A stretch of 64,000 nucleotides of DNA from Acetobacter papayae JCM 25143. GTDB taxonomy: Bacteria; Pseudomonadota; Alphaproteobacteria; Acetobacterales; Acetobacteraceae. The notes below the pieces were generated by a model, which made no database searches, was not told the origin of the DNA, and saw only the letters and a list, made by a program, of their open reading frames with translations. This document shows, piece after piece, positions 19,200 to 29,184 of this stretch (position 1 is the stretch's first letter; the number at the start of each line of letters is the position of its first letter). The stretch lies in the NCBI RefSeq assembly GCF_000613285.1, contig NZ_BAIN01000012.1, forward strand, positions 1 through 64,000, written 5' to 3'. The position numbers were made by a program, and so were the translations under genes.

Positions 19200-19895
19200 T
19201 CAGTCCTGTTCCAGAGGTTTGTCCAGTGCATAGCCTCTGGCCCGAACCGTGCGGATCAGATCAGGTTCGGTCGCTTCGTTCAGGGTCTGCCGCAAACGGC
19301 GGATATGCACATCCACAGTCCGCAGTTCCACGCAGGAGCTACGCTCCCATGCATGTTTAAGCAGTTCCTCGCGCGAGAAAACCTTGGCCGGGTGCAGCAT
19401 AAGAAATTCCAGCAGACGGTATTCAGTCGGCCCCAAAGACAGCACGCGCCCGTTGCGCTCAACCTTATGGCCCACCCGATCCATAACCAGATCTTCAAAC
19501 CGCAGGGTCTTGTCCGCCGGGGGGGCACGCCGCAGGATTGCCTTTACACGGGCAAACAGCGTGTCCATGCCGAACGGCTTGACCAGATAGTCATCCGCCC
19601 CGATATCCAGCCCGCGAATACTATCCGCTTCCTCACCCCGTGCACTCAGCATGATAATAGGCAGGGAGGCGGTGCGATTCTGCTCACGCAGGCGGCGGCA
19701 GACCTCGATACCGGACATGCCCGGCAGCATCCAGTCGAGCAGAATAAGGTCTGGCTGGCGCTGGCGCACCTGCTCAAGCGCTTCCTCGCCATCGCCCGCG
19801 TGGCGCACCGAGTAATTCTGCTTTTCAAGATTGTAACAGATCAGCCGCGCAAGGGCCGGGTCGTCCTCGACAACCAGAAGATCCGTTTTCTGCAT
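19200..19895 (-). CDS. phoB: Phosphate regulon response regulator PhoB
   Basis: OmpR-class regulator of 231 residues. The receiver domain has the acidic pair in LLVVEDDPALARLI, the phospho-acceptor Asp in LILLDWMLPGMSG, and conserved Thr/Ser and Lys in IMLSARGEE and DDYLVKPFG. The winged helix-turn-helix domain (LGPTEYRLLEFLMLHPAKVFSREELL, VDVHIRRLRQTL, RTVRARGYAL) is typical of PhoB. It is encoded directly before phoR. When phosphorylated it binds Pho boxes such as the one before pstS; a weaker box-like sequence upstream of phoB itself suggests autoregulation. Confidence 0.94.
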   Translation of the reverse strand: MQKTDLLVVEDDPALARLICYNLEKQNYSVRHAGDGEEALEQVRQRQPDLILLDWMLPGMSGIEVCRRLREQNRTASLPIIMLSARGEEADSIRGLDIGADDYLVKPFGMDTLFARVKAILRRAPPADKTLRFEDLVMDRVGHKVERNGRVLSLGPTEYRLLEFLMLHPAKVFSREELLKHAWERSSCVELRTVDVHIRRLRQTLNEATEPDLIRTVRARGYALDKPLEQD

Positions 19896-19930
19896 AACCG
19901 TCCGCCCTCATCACTACTGACAGGCAGGAT

Positions 19931-19948
19931 ATGACGTGCATGTGACAA
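19931..19948 (-). promoter_or_regulatory. Possible Pho box upstream of phoB
   Basis: Minus-strand TTGTCAC, four bases, then ACGTCAT. Each half-site matches CTGTCAT at five of seven positions with the 11-base period of Pho boxes. It lies 36-53 bases before the phoB start. Weaker than the pstS site. Confidence 0.35.
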
Positions 19949-20043
19949 AAAACAACCGCGCAGGCAGCTTATGTTACACTGCCACACCCCATGACACGGC
20001 AAAAAACCACGTTTGTCATGGTGAAAACACGCTTGTGAAACTT

Positions 20044-21411
20044 TTATGAAGCCGCATGGCGGACAAACAGAGCGTTACAAAAAACCCCCGTAAAAACGGG
20101 GGTTGATTGTTTCAGCCGCTGGATCAACTCGAACGGGTCACGCACCAGAATGGTGTCATCACGGTCCGGGCTGGTGGACAGCAGGGTAACGGGTGCGCCC
20201 ACCAGTTCCTCAATCCGCCGCACGTATTTGATGGCCTGAGCGGGCAGGTCTGCCCAACGGCGCGCACCGTGGGTGGTTTCTTTCCAACCCTCGATGGTTT
20301 CATAAACCGGGCGGATACGCTGCTGCGCGGCCGGTGCGGACGGGAAGCGCTCCGTCTTTTTGCCATCCAGTTCATACCCGACGCAGATACGGATTTCATC
20401 CAGCCCGTCCAGCACGTCCAGCTTGGTCAGGGCCAGACCATCTACCCCGCCTACGCGCACCGCATGGCGCACCAGCACGGCATCAAACCAGCCACAGCGG
20501 CGCGGGCGACCCGTAACCGTGCCGAATTCATGCCCACGCTCACCAAGACGGCGGCCGGTCTCATCAAACAGTTCGGTGGGGAAAGGCCCCTCACCCACAC
20601 GGGTGCAGTAAGCCTTGGCAATACCCAGCACAAAACCAGCAGCCCCCGGCCCCATGCCAGAACCCGTGCCCGCATTGGCCGCAACCGTGTTGGAACTGGT
20701 CACGAACGGATAGGTGCCGTGATCGACATCCAGCATGACGGCCTGCGCGCCTTCAAACAGGATACGCTTACCCTGACGGCGTGCATCGTCCAGAATATCC
20801 CAGGTTGCGGCCATGAACGGCAGTACGCTGGGGGCTACCTGTGCCAGATAATCCAGCAGCTCGGCCTTGCTGAACGTGGGCGCACCCAGACCCGCCAGCA
20901 GCGTGTTGTGGTGCAGCAGCAGTTCATCCAGCTTCCAGTCCAACGTTTCCGGCTCGGCCAGATCACACAGGCGAATACCGCGGCGGGCTACCTTATCTTC
21001 GTAAGCAGGGCCAATGCCGCGACCCGTTGTACCGATCTTGCGGTCGCCCCGCGCAGCTTCACGTGCGCGGTCGAGCGCGCCGTGCACCGGCAGAATCAGC
21101 GGCGCGTTTTCCGCAATCCGCAGCGTTTCAGGGGTAACGGACAGGCCCTGCTCACCAATCCGGGCGATTTCCGCCAGAAGGGCCTGCGGGTCCACCACCA
21201 CGCCATTGCCGATAATGCCCAGCTTGCCGCTGACAACACCCGAAGGCAGGAGCGAGAGCTTGTAAACCTGATTGCCGACCACCAGCGTATGGCCCGCATT
21301 GTGGCCACCCTGAAACCGCACCACCACATCGGCCCGGCTGGCGAGCCAGTCTACAATCTTTCCCTTGCCTTCATCACCCCACTGGGCGCCGATCACGGTT
21401 ACGTTGGACAT
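20044..21411 (-). CDS. purA: Adenylosuccinate synthetase PurA (3' end doubtful)
   Basis: GTP-dependent conversion of IMP and aspartate to adenylosuccinate, the first committed step to AMP. The signature [18 protein letters not shown] (P-loop), [11 protein letters not shown], the active-site region [14 protein letters not shown] and [17 protein letters not shown] are all present. The open frame gives 455 residues, about 25 more than usual, and the extra tail reads straight through an intrinsic terminator at 20083-20104. A TGA at 20112-20114 in another frame, eight bases before the terminator stem, would give the normal length of about 432 residues, so a small sequence error near 20112-20130 is suspected. 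Confidence 0.95.
   Translation of the reverse strand: MSNVTVIGAQWGDEGKGKIVDWLASRADVVVRFQGGHNAGHTLVVGNQVYKLSLLPSGVVSGKLGIIGNGVVVDPQALLAEIARIGEQGLSVTPETLRIAENAPLILPVHGALDRAREAARGDRKIGTTGRGIGPAYEDKVARRGIRLCDLAEPETLDWKLDELLLHHNTLLAGLGAPTFSKAELLDYLAQVAPSVLPFMAATWDILDDARRQGKRILFEGAQAVMLDVDHGTYPFVTSSNTVAANAGTGSGMGPGAAGFVLGIAKAYCTRVGEGPFPTELFDETGRRLGERGHEFGTVTGRPRRCGWFDAVLVRHAVRVGGVDGLALTKLDVLDGLDEIRICVGYELDGKKTERFPSAPAAQQRIRPVYETIEGWKETTHGARRWADLPAQAIKYVRRIEELVGAPVTLLSTSPDRDDTILVRDPFELIQRLKQSTPVFTGVFCNALFVRHAAS
20083..20104 (-). terminator. Intrinsic terminator of purA
   Basis: AACCCCCG (20083-20090) pairs perfectly with CGGGGGTT (20097-20104) around a 6-base loop. On the minus strand the stem runs into six T. 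It falls inside the annotated purA frame, which argues that purA really stops just before it. Confidence 0.88.
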
Positions 21412-21510
21412 TGAGGGTCTGCTCCTGAAAAAACTGCCTGCTGGTCAAGAAAAAGGGCGCCACGGCACAGGGCCGGGCCAAAAGGTTGATCCTGTATCTG
21501 CTATCCGTGA

Positions 21511-22659
21511 CTAGGTCAGCGCGACACAGTCCACACCCGAAAGCACAAAGCCACAGCCCAGACGGCGGGCTTCTTCCACCGCCTGTGTGCCGGACAGAAA
21601 GCCACCGATCGTGGCATGGCCACGCGCGCGCAGTTCGGCGGCCTGCGCGTGGTCGCAATCAGTTGCCAGATAAACGCGCGGACGCGGCGGGGCGGCGGGA
21701 ATAAGCCTGCACAGCACATCCGGGCGGAATGTCAGCCCGCAGGCGGGTTCATTATCGTTACAGCGGTAACGCCCACCCCGGCCCAGCTCTTCCGAACGGC
21801 CCTGAGCAAACAGCGTCACACAAACACCGGTATGGTATTTCCAGCCCCGGAACTCCACCGGGTCCACAGTCAGGCTCAGCCCGGGGCAGCGCTCACGTAG
21901 CGCGCCAACCGTTGCCACCAACCTGCGCACAATGGCCTCGGCCCGTTCCGGCAGGGTAATTTCCATCAGCCGCGCCACGGCATGTTCCGCAGCACCACTG
22001 GCATCGAGCAGGGCAATGAGCGTTGCGGCCAGCGCCCCCCCATGTTCCGCCACTGAAGCTGCATCCTTGCGGTCCAGCGCCCGCAGGAGTGCCGGGCGTT
22101 CAGCCTGCGGCACGCCTGCCTCTTCCAGCAGGGCCGGAATAAAGGGCGGCATGGTCAGATCAAAAGACACACCGCGCACGCCAAGCCGAGAGAGGGCTTC
22201 CGCACCGATGGACATGACCTCGGCATCTGCCTCGGGGGAATCGGGGCCGATCAGCTCGATCCCCGCCTGCATGATCTGCCGCCCGCTTTCCTCGGCTGCA
22301 ACTGGCGCCACCACCACGCATTCGCCCGCATAGGACACACGCAAGGGACGCGGCACACCGCTGAGGCGCGTACCCGCCATGCGGGCCACTTGCGGGGTAA
22401 TATCGGGACGCAGCACCATCATACGCCGGGTGTCAGGGTCCATGACGCGGAAACCCTGTTCCGCCAGCGCGGCCCCGGCCCCGGCCAGATACGTGTCCTC
22501 AAACTCCATGAGCGGAGGCCGCACCGGGTCGTATCCGTGCGAGGTGAACACATCCATAAGGACTGCAACACTCTGCGCCTGTGTGCGGGCATCAGGCGTC
22601 AGCAGATCGACAAAGCCAGCGGGCAGCAGGGCCGGGCTAAAGGGCGGGTTTTCCGTCAT
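21511..22659 (-). CDS. hisZ: ATP phosphoribosyltransferase regulatory subunit HisZ
   Basis: Histidyl-tRNA synthetase paralogue (382 residues from the ATG at 22659) that activates the short form of HisG in the first step of histidine biosynthesis. Class II synthetase-like parts are clear: LPAGFVDLLTPDARTQAQSV, the motif-2 region MVLRPDITPQVARMAGTRL and RVSYAGECVVV, then FRGWKYHTGVCVTLFAQG and EELGRGGRYR. The anticodon-binding domain of a true HisRS is missing at this length, which supports HisZ. HisG is not in the window. The gene lies 99 bases upstream of purA on the same strand. Confidence 0.9.
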   Translation of the reverse strand: MTENPPFSPALLPAGFVDLLTPDARTQAQSVAVLMDVFTSHGYDPVRPPLMEFEDTYLAGAGAALAEQGFRVMDPDTRRMMVLRPDITPQVARMAGTRLSGVPRPLRVSYAGECVVVAPVAAEESGRQIMQAGIELIGPDSPEADAEVMSIGAEALSRLGVRGVSFDLTMPPFIPALLEEAGVPQAERPALLRALDRKDAASVAEHGGALAATLIALLDASGAAEHAVARLMEITLPERAEAIVRRLVATVGALRERCPGLSLTVDPVEFRGWKYHTGVCVTLFAQGRSEELGRGGRYRCNDNEPACGLTFRPDVLCRLIPAAPPRPRVYLATDCDHAQAAELRARGHATIGGFLSGTQAVEEARRLGCGFVLSGVDCVALT

Positions 22660-22753
22660 GTCTCGGCCTATAGCACTCCCTGTCTCACCCGTCATGCCTG
22701 CAAATCATGCGCGAAGGCCGCGACATTGCCTTCACTGCCACGCCCGTGTGCGC

Positions 22754-24227
22754 TCACCCTTCCGCAACGCCCGGCAGGGTTTCCCAACCTGCACCAATAA
22801 ACGCCAGCACCCGCCGTCCGGGCCCTGCAGGCCGCAGCACGATCAGGTTGCGGTCTTCCAGCCAGCCCAGCAGACGGCGGGCGCGGCCGGTGGACACAGT
22901 GCCGTAAACACGCGCGATCTCGGCATCTGACGGGCAGGCATGCTGCTCAATGGCCGCGCGCGCCAGAAACAAAAACACACCCTGCAAATCCTCAGGCAGA
23001 TCCGCTGCCATGGATTCGGCCTGCTGCCAGTCATCCGAGCCGGATATATCCTCGCTGACACCGCTACGCGCTACCGCCAGCAGCCGGTTGAAACGCCGCA
23101 TATCCAGCGCATTGCGCCCCAGCCCCGCGATACGGCAGCGCACCAGAAAATCCTGATACAGCACGGGGGCTGAGCGGAAGGCTACTTCATCATCCTCGAG
23201 CATATCGCGCAGGATAGCGGTCATGCGGGTTTCACGCTCGGCATCGGTTTCAAGCGTGGGAGGAGCGGATTCGGGCTCCTGCTCGGCCTGCGCCTGCCCG
23301 TGGGCAGCAAGCTGGCTGAGCAGATCAGGCACGGGCGCAGGGGGAGCCCGACGCACGCGCGCAGGCATGTCCATAACCGGCACGGGTGCGAGAATCAGTT
23401 CATGCACCGGCGCTGAAGGCGGTTCGAACGGTGCTAGAACCGGCCCGGCCGAGCGGCTCTGGGTTTCCACCGCACCAATCCGCACCATGGCCGGGCGGCG
23501 ACACAGGGCTGGCCCCAGCGCGAGAAAAGTGCCCCGGTCCAGATCACGGAACGATTCGGCCTGCCGCCGCTCCATGCCCAGCAGGTCAGCCGCGCGCGCC
23601 ATATCGATATCGAGGAAAGTGCGGCCCATAAGAAAATTGGAGGCCTCCGCCGCCACGTTCTTGGCCAGCTTGGCCAGACGCTGGGTAGCGATAACCCCGG
23701 CCAGACCACGCTTACGGCCACGGCACATCAGGTTGGTCATGGCCCCGAGCGAGACACGGCGCGCCTCGTCCGATACATCGCCCGCTGCAGCAGGCGCGAA
23801 AAGCTGGGCTTCGTCCACCACCACCAGCACGGGGTACCAGAACGTGCGCGGCACTTCGAACATACCGCCCAGAAAAGCAGCGGCCCAGCGCATCTGCTGA
23901 TCGGCATCCAGCCCTTCGAGGTTGAGCACTACAGAGGCCCGATGCTCGCGCATGCGCTCGCCCGCCGCGTGCATGGCCATTTCAGAATGATCCGCCGCCT
24001 CGATCACCAGATGGCCAAAGCACTCCGCCAGACTGACAAAGTCCCCTTCAGTCGATAATCGCCTGCTGCACCATACGGGCAGACTGCTCCAGCAGCCGCC
24101 GCAGCAGATGCGACTTGCCCGAGCCGGAATTGCCCTGAACCAGCAGGCGCGTGGCCAGCAGTTCGGCCAGATCCATCCGTGCCGGACCACCCCCCGGCAC
24201 CTCACCCATTGTAATCATGTTGTTCAT
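22754..24227 (-). CDS. HerA/DUF853-like ATPase (2-base frameshift near 24050)
   Basis: Predicted P-loop ATPase of the FtsK/HerA class, 491 residues once repaired. The Walker A motif LVQGNSGSGKSHLLRRL lies in a short upstream frame from the ATG at 24227. The main frame carries EGDFVSLAECFGHLV, LVVVDEAQLFAP (Walker B), GRKRGLAGVIATQRLAKL (sensor/arginine region) and a C-terminal winged-helix-like part. The join lacks two bases: the expected IIDPEGDF is written as GAC directly before TGAA, so a CCC run appears collapsed to C. The start overlaps the stop of the upstream flavoprotein by four bases (ATGA). Function unknown; HerA proteins translocate DNA. Confidence 0.82.
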
Positions 24228-25467
24228 AACGAAACGGGATACCGCTCCCCGCCCTGCTTTCGCAACCAGTCCAGCGCCCCATGAGCCGCCGCACGCCCGG
24301 TAGCAAGGCAGGCATGGAGCAGGTAGCCGCCAGTTGGGGCCTCCCAGTCCAGCATTTCTCCCGCCACAAACACGCCGGGCAACGCCCGCAGCATGTATTG
24401 CTCGGTGCAGCCCGCCCAGCGCACACCACCCGCCGATGAAATGGCGCGGGCCAGCGGTTGCGGCGCTTCAAGCCGGACAGGCAACGCCTTGATCCGCTCG
24501 GCAAGCCCCATGGGGGTGACAGGCACGACCACACTTTCGCGCAAAAGCCCGATAGAAGCGGCAGACAAGTTCAGCCCCTTGCGAAGCCTGTTGGACAGGC
24601 TCTCGCGCGCCCTCACGCGCGCCAGCTTTGCAGCCATATCGGCAAGGCTCATATCCGGCCGCAGATCGCACAGCACCGTTGCGTAGCCCTGTGCCGCTAC
24701 ACGCTCACGCAAGGCCGCGGACAGCGCGTAAACCGCACCGCCTTCGAGCCCACCTGCTGTCAGCACAAACTCACCCCGGACGGAACGCCCTTCAAAACTC
24801 AAGGCCACCGGCTTGAGCGGCACACCAGCAAAGCGCTCGGCAAATAGGGGGGACCACGCCACGGTAAAACCGCAGTTAGCAGCTGAAAAGGCGCCAGCTC
24901 CACACCCCGTTCAGCCAGAAGAGCCGCCCAGCCACCCGTGCTGCCCAGCCGGGGCCAGCTCGCCCCACCCATAGCCAGCACCAGAGCATCGGTTTTTTCC
25001 GAACTGACAGCCGCACCCTCCGGCCCTGCCACGAGCAGCGCCCCCTGCGCATCCCACCCCAGCCAGTGTGTACGCGGTCGCAGGGTCACCCCTTGTTCGC
25101 GCAACCGTGCCAGCCACGCCCTGAGCAACGGCGAGGCCTTCATGACCACAGGGAACACCCGCCCCGATGAGCCCACAAAGCTTTCCTGCCCCAGACCATC
25201 CATCCAGTGGCGGATATCCTGCGTGGTCCATTCTGACAGTGCGGCATGCAGGCGGGGTGCCGCCGCGCCATAGCGGCTTTCCAGCGCCTCATGCGGTTCG
25301 GAATGGGTGATGTTCAGCCCACCCCGCCCGGCCATAAGGAACTTGCGGCCAAAGCTTGGCATGGTGTCGAGCACCTGCACGGCACACCCGGCGGCAGACA
25401 GCACTTCCGCTGCGGCAAGCCCCGCCGGGCCACCACCTACAACCGTAACGCGAAACGGCTCTGTCAT
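24224..25467 (-). CDS. HI0933/YhiN-family FAD-dependent oxidoreductase (frameshifted near 24882)
   Basis: Flavoprotein of 414 residues when repaired. The N-terminus has the dinucleotide-binding motif VTVVGGGPAGLAAAEVLSAA, then FGRKFLMAGRGGLNITHSE, characteristic of the HI0933/BaiN-like family. The C-terminus has the second family signature GGVRWAGCTEQYMLRALPG and ends with GVFVAGEMLDWEAPTGGYLL. The frame breaks after LAPFQ; adding one C near 24881-24884 gives the expected QPANCGF and continues to the end. Family members act as NAD(P)/FAD oxidoreductases of uncertain substrate. It lies 25 bases after trpA and overlaps the ATPase gene, suggesting one transcript. Confidence 0.87.
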
Positions 25468-25492
25468 GTCGTGCGCCAGAACCGGCTCGCGC

Positions 25493-26325
25493 TCATACCG
25501 TCTGGCGGCCTGCGGCGCGCACCGCCGTTGCCAGCCCGCCAATCTGCTCCAGCACGGTGGGCAGAGTCGCAGCCGTGGCGCGGCCCTGTGCATCCAGTGT
25601 ACCGGCCAGCGTTTCCAGCAAGGCGGAAGCCACAACGGCACCATCGGCAATACTGGCCGCCTGAGCAGCCTGTTCTGGCGTCCGCACGCCAAAGCCTACG
25701 GCCACCGGCAGGCTCGTAGCCGCACGCACACGCGGAATAGCCGCACGCAGATCACCCGCACTGGCGGTGCGTGTGCCGGTTATGCCAGCAATACTGACAT
25801 AATAGACAAAGCCCGAAGCATGAGACAGCACATAACCCAGCCGCTCTGGCGTGGTGGTAGGGGCAACAAGGCGGATGATAGCAAGCCCGGCGGCTTGGCC
25901 GGAGCCTCGATCACATCGGCTTCCTCTGGCGGCAGATCGACCAGAATCACGCCGTCCACACCGGCTACCACCGCATCCTTGCAGAAGCGCTCGTAGCCAT
26001 AGGACTCAACAGGATTCACATAGCCCATGAGGATAATCGGCGTATCGGCATCATCCTGCCTGAAGGCCGCAACCATATCCAGCACACCAGCGAGTGTCGC
26101 ACCGGCTTTCAACCCGCGCAGGGCCGCCGCCTGAATAACCGGGCCATCGGCCGATGGATCGGAAAACGGCATGCCGATCTCGATCAGGTCGGCACCAGCC
26201 GCGGGCATGGCGCGCAGCAGCGCCAGCGAGGTCTCGCGGTCGGGATCATAAGCTTCCAGATAGGGAATGAGCGCGCCGCGAGCCTGCGCGGCAAGGTCGC
26301 TAAAACGCTTGGCGATACGGCTCAC
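25493..26325 (-). CDS. trpA: Tryptophan synthase alpha subunit (frameshifted near 25895)
   Basis: Cleaves indole-3-glycerol phosphate to indole and glyceraldehyde 3-phosphate; indole passes to TrpB through a tunnel. The two catalytic acids are visible in [20 protein letters not shown] (Glu in IEIG, Asp in SDP). The phosphate-binding end carries [11 protein letters not shown] and [11 protein letters not shown]. The frame breaks after IEAPAK; one missing G (AAGCCG for AAGGCCG on the minus strand, 25893-25896) restores 277 residues. The start is a GTG overlapping the trpB stop by four bases, typical trpBA coupling. Confidence 0.94.
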
Positions 26326-27565
26326 AGTTCCACCCCCAGATGCTCGGCCACGGTAAAGATATCCTTGTCGCCCCGGCCGGAAAGATTGACCACCATCAGG
26401 CTGTCGGCAGGCAGGGTGGGGGCAAGTTTCATGGCGTAGGCCACGGCATGCGCGGATTCCAACGCGGGAATAATGCCCTCCAGCCCGGTGCAGAACTGGA
26501 AGGCTTCCAGCGCCTCCCCATCGGTGGCCCCTACATATTCAGCCCGCCCGATATCGTTCAGCCATGCGTGTTCAGGCCAACGCCGGGATAATCCAGCCCT
26601 GCGCTAATGGAGTGCGCTTCCTCAATCTGGCCATCGGTGTTCTGGAGCAGATAGGTGCGGTTGCCGTGCAGCACGCCGGGGCGGCCACGCTCGATGGAGG
26701 CGGCTGTCTTACCACTATCCAGCCCGTGACCTGCGGCTTCCACGCCGATCAGGCGCACGGTCGTATCGTCAAGGAAAGGGTGGAAAATGCCCATAGCATT
26801 GGAACCACCGCCAATGGCGGCCACCACCACATCGGGCAGACGCCCTTCGGCCTCGTGCATCTGGGCCTTGACCTCGGTGCCGATCACGCTCTGGAAGTCA
26901 CGCACCATGGCCGGATAGGGCGAAGGCCCCGCAACCGTACCAATAAGCATGTAGGTGTCCGCCACATTGGCCACCCAGTCGCGCATGGCCTCGTTCATGG
27001 CATCCTTGAGGGTACCGGCCCCGGCTGTCACGGGTACGACTTCCGCCCCCAGCAGGCGCATACGGAACACGTTGGGTTTCTGCCGTTCTACATCGGTAGC
27101 ACCCATGTAAACCACGCATTTGAGGCCGAACAAGGCACAGACCGTGGCCGTGGCAACGCCGTGCTGGCCCGCCCCTGTTTCCGCCACGATACGCGTGCGC
27201 CCCATGCGGCGGGCAAGCAGGATCTGCCCCATGACGTTATTGAGCTTGTGCGAACCGGTATGATTGAGTTCCTCACGCTTGAGGTAGATTTTCGCTCCCC
27301 CCAGCTTTTCGGTCATCCGGCGGGCAAGCCATAGCGGGCTAGGACGGCCTACATAATCCTTGAGGTAATAATCCAGCTCACGCTGAAAAGCGGGGTCGGC
27401 CTTGGCCTGTGCGTAGGCGGCTTCCAGTTCGAGAATCAGCGGCATCAGGGTTTCCGCCACGAAGCGGCCACCATACCGACCGCCGAAATGACCCCGGCTA
27501 TCCGGTTCATGCCGGAGCGAGCTGTTTGCCAGCGCTGCTTTTTGCTGTTCCATCAGGTTTGCCAT
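26322..27565 (-). CDS. trpB: Tryptophan synthase beta subunit (frameshifted near 26576)
   Basis: PLP enzyme that condenses indole with serine to form tryptophan. [17 protein letters not shown], the PLP lysine in [32 protein letters not shown] and the phosphate cup GGGSNAMG are all present. The frame breaks after YPGVG: GGCCTGAAC should read GGCCCTGAAC, one base near 26574-26578, which restores HAWLND and a 414-residue protein ending four bases into trpA. The ATG at 27565 is used; a GTG pair just upstream behind GAGGA is an alternative. trpF is not adjacent, and the next 271 bases (27566-27836) up to the divergent corA show no gene. Confidence 0.95.
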
Positions 27566-27836
27566 TGCCAGTTCCACCACTCCTCTGCCGCCTGTGCGCC
27601 ACGGCACCGCATAGAGCGCCGCCCTGCCCGTACAGCCGTTATGCGCCCCGCTTACCAGATACCGCACCGAATTGCACAGTCCCGCGCCGCAATCTTGCAA
27701 GCCGGGGGAGGCTGCCCCATAGTCCGGCCTGCCCGTATGGCCCCGCCCCTTGTAGCGGCCATACACATCCGGCCACCCCTCCGGCCGGCACGCACCAGCG
27801 TGATAGTGCACCCAACAGACAGGCAGGGAGACTCGC

Positions 27837-28955
27837 ATGTTTCTGGCTCACAGACCCGGTACAGCCACAAAAGCCATTGAAACACCCGAGGACGCGGCAG
27901 GCTCGGTCTGGCTTGATCTGCTCGACCCCACCGAACAGGAACTGGAACTGGCGGAAAGCCTGTGCGGGCAGAAACTGCCGACCCTTGATGATTTGAACGC
28001 CATTGAAAGCTCATCACGCATCAGTGTCCGCAAGGGTGTGGCGTTCCTGTCCTCCCCCCTACTCAAGCGCAATGGCACCGAATTCCTCAGCACCCCGGTA
28101 GGATTCGTACTGACCGATGAGCGGCTGTTTACCATCCGCTTTCAGCCCTATCAGGCGTTTGAAACCGTGGCGCAGCTTGTGTCCGACCATACCGCCATGC
28201 CCGCGGCCACACCTGATGCCGCCACCACACCGCATGCTGTGCTGCACGCAGGCGAAATTCTGGTGGCCCTGATCGAGACCATCGTGGACCGGCTGGCCGA
28301 TGTGCTCGAAGCTATGGGCAACCTGCTCGATACGTTGTCGCACGATATTTTCCGTCCCTCGCAGCAGGGGCCACAGATACGCACCATGGCCTCGCGCCAG
28401 CGCGACCTGCTGCAACGGGTGGGGAGTGCTGGCAGTTTCTGCTCACGCATGCGTGACACGCTTTTAGGTATGGAGCGCATCACGCTATTCCTGAGTGAAA
28501 GCCGCAAGACCGCCTCTGCAGCCCCGGCTCCTGGCTTCTCCCTGAGCAGCCGCCAGATCAGCGCGGCACAGCAACCCCTGACCGAAGCCGATGCACGAGC
28601 CGCCGCCTATACGCTTTCCGGTGCGCAGCGCACGCGCATTACAACTGTCAGCCGCGACCTGTCCTCGCTCGATGCCTATGTATCGCAAGCACAGGACAAG
28701 GTTGAATTCCTGCTCGACGCCACGCTGGGCTTTATCAATATCGACCAGAACGGCGTCATGAAAGTACTGACCGTGGTCAGCTTCATCGGGGTAGCCCCGA
28801 CCCTGATCGCGGGTATTTACGGCATGAATTTCAAGGACATGCCCGAGCTCAACTGGTCGTTCGGCTACTGGTATGCCCTCAGCCTGATGGCCGCCACCAT
28901 TGTGCTGCCGCTGATGTGGTTCTGGCGCAAAGGCTGGTTAGGCGGGATCAAATAA
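27837..28955 (+). CDS. corA: CorA-family divalent cation transporter
   Basis: Inner-membrane magnesium/metal channel, 372 residues, acting as a pentamer. A long cytoplasmic N-terminal domain ([19 protein letters not shown]) leads into the stalk helix ([20 protein letters not shown]) and two C-terminal membrane segments. The signature loop is intact in [17 protein letters not shown] (GMN plus a following acidic patch). A proline/alanine-rich insert near residues 225-245 is longer than in classical CorA. Magnesium, cobalt or nickel may be carried. The gene is divergent from trpBA. Confidence 0.9.
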   Translation: MFLAHRPGTATKAIETPEDAAGSVWLDLLDPTEQELELAESLCGQKLPTLDDLNAIESSSRISVRKGVAFLSSPLLKRNGTEFLSTPVGFVLTDERLFTIRFQPYQAFETVAQLVSDHTAMPAATPDAATTPHAVLHAGEILVALIETIVDRLADVLEAMGNLLDTLSHDIFRPSQQGPQIRTMASRQRDLLQRVGSAGSFCSRMRDTLLGMERITLFLSESRKTASAAPAPGFSLSSRQISAAQQPLTEADARAAAYTLSGAQRTRITTVSRDLSSLDAYVSQAQDKVEFLLDATLGFINIDQNGVMKVLTVVSFIGVAPTLIAGIYGMNFKDMPELNWSFGYWYALSLMAATIVLPLMWFWRKGWLGGIK

Positions 28956-29184
28956 CCGCATATATCTTGACGGCGCACCACGCGCCCCCTATCCTTTGCG
29001 CACAACGCTGGCTGACTTCACCTGCCCAGCATTTCCCCTTCCATGTCAGGACTTCAACCGCTTTCTGGTTCCTTTCACCCACGGACGCATTCTGTCCGCA
29101 CGGCGAAAGCGCGGAAATGCACACGGTACAGTCCCGGCTTTTCGTTCTATTCACGAACTTTCTTGCCAGTCAGGGCATTTTTTC

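Noticed and set aside
20107-21414. 435-codon plus-strand frame over purA
   Set aside because: Antisense shadow of PurA, which has all its signature motifs.
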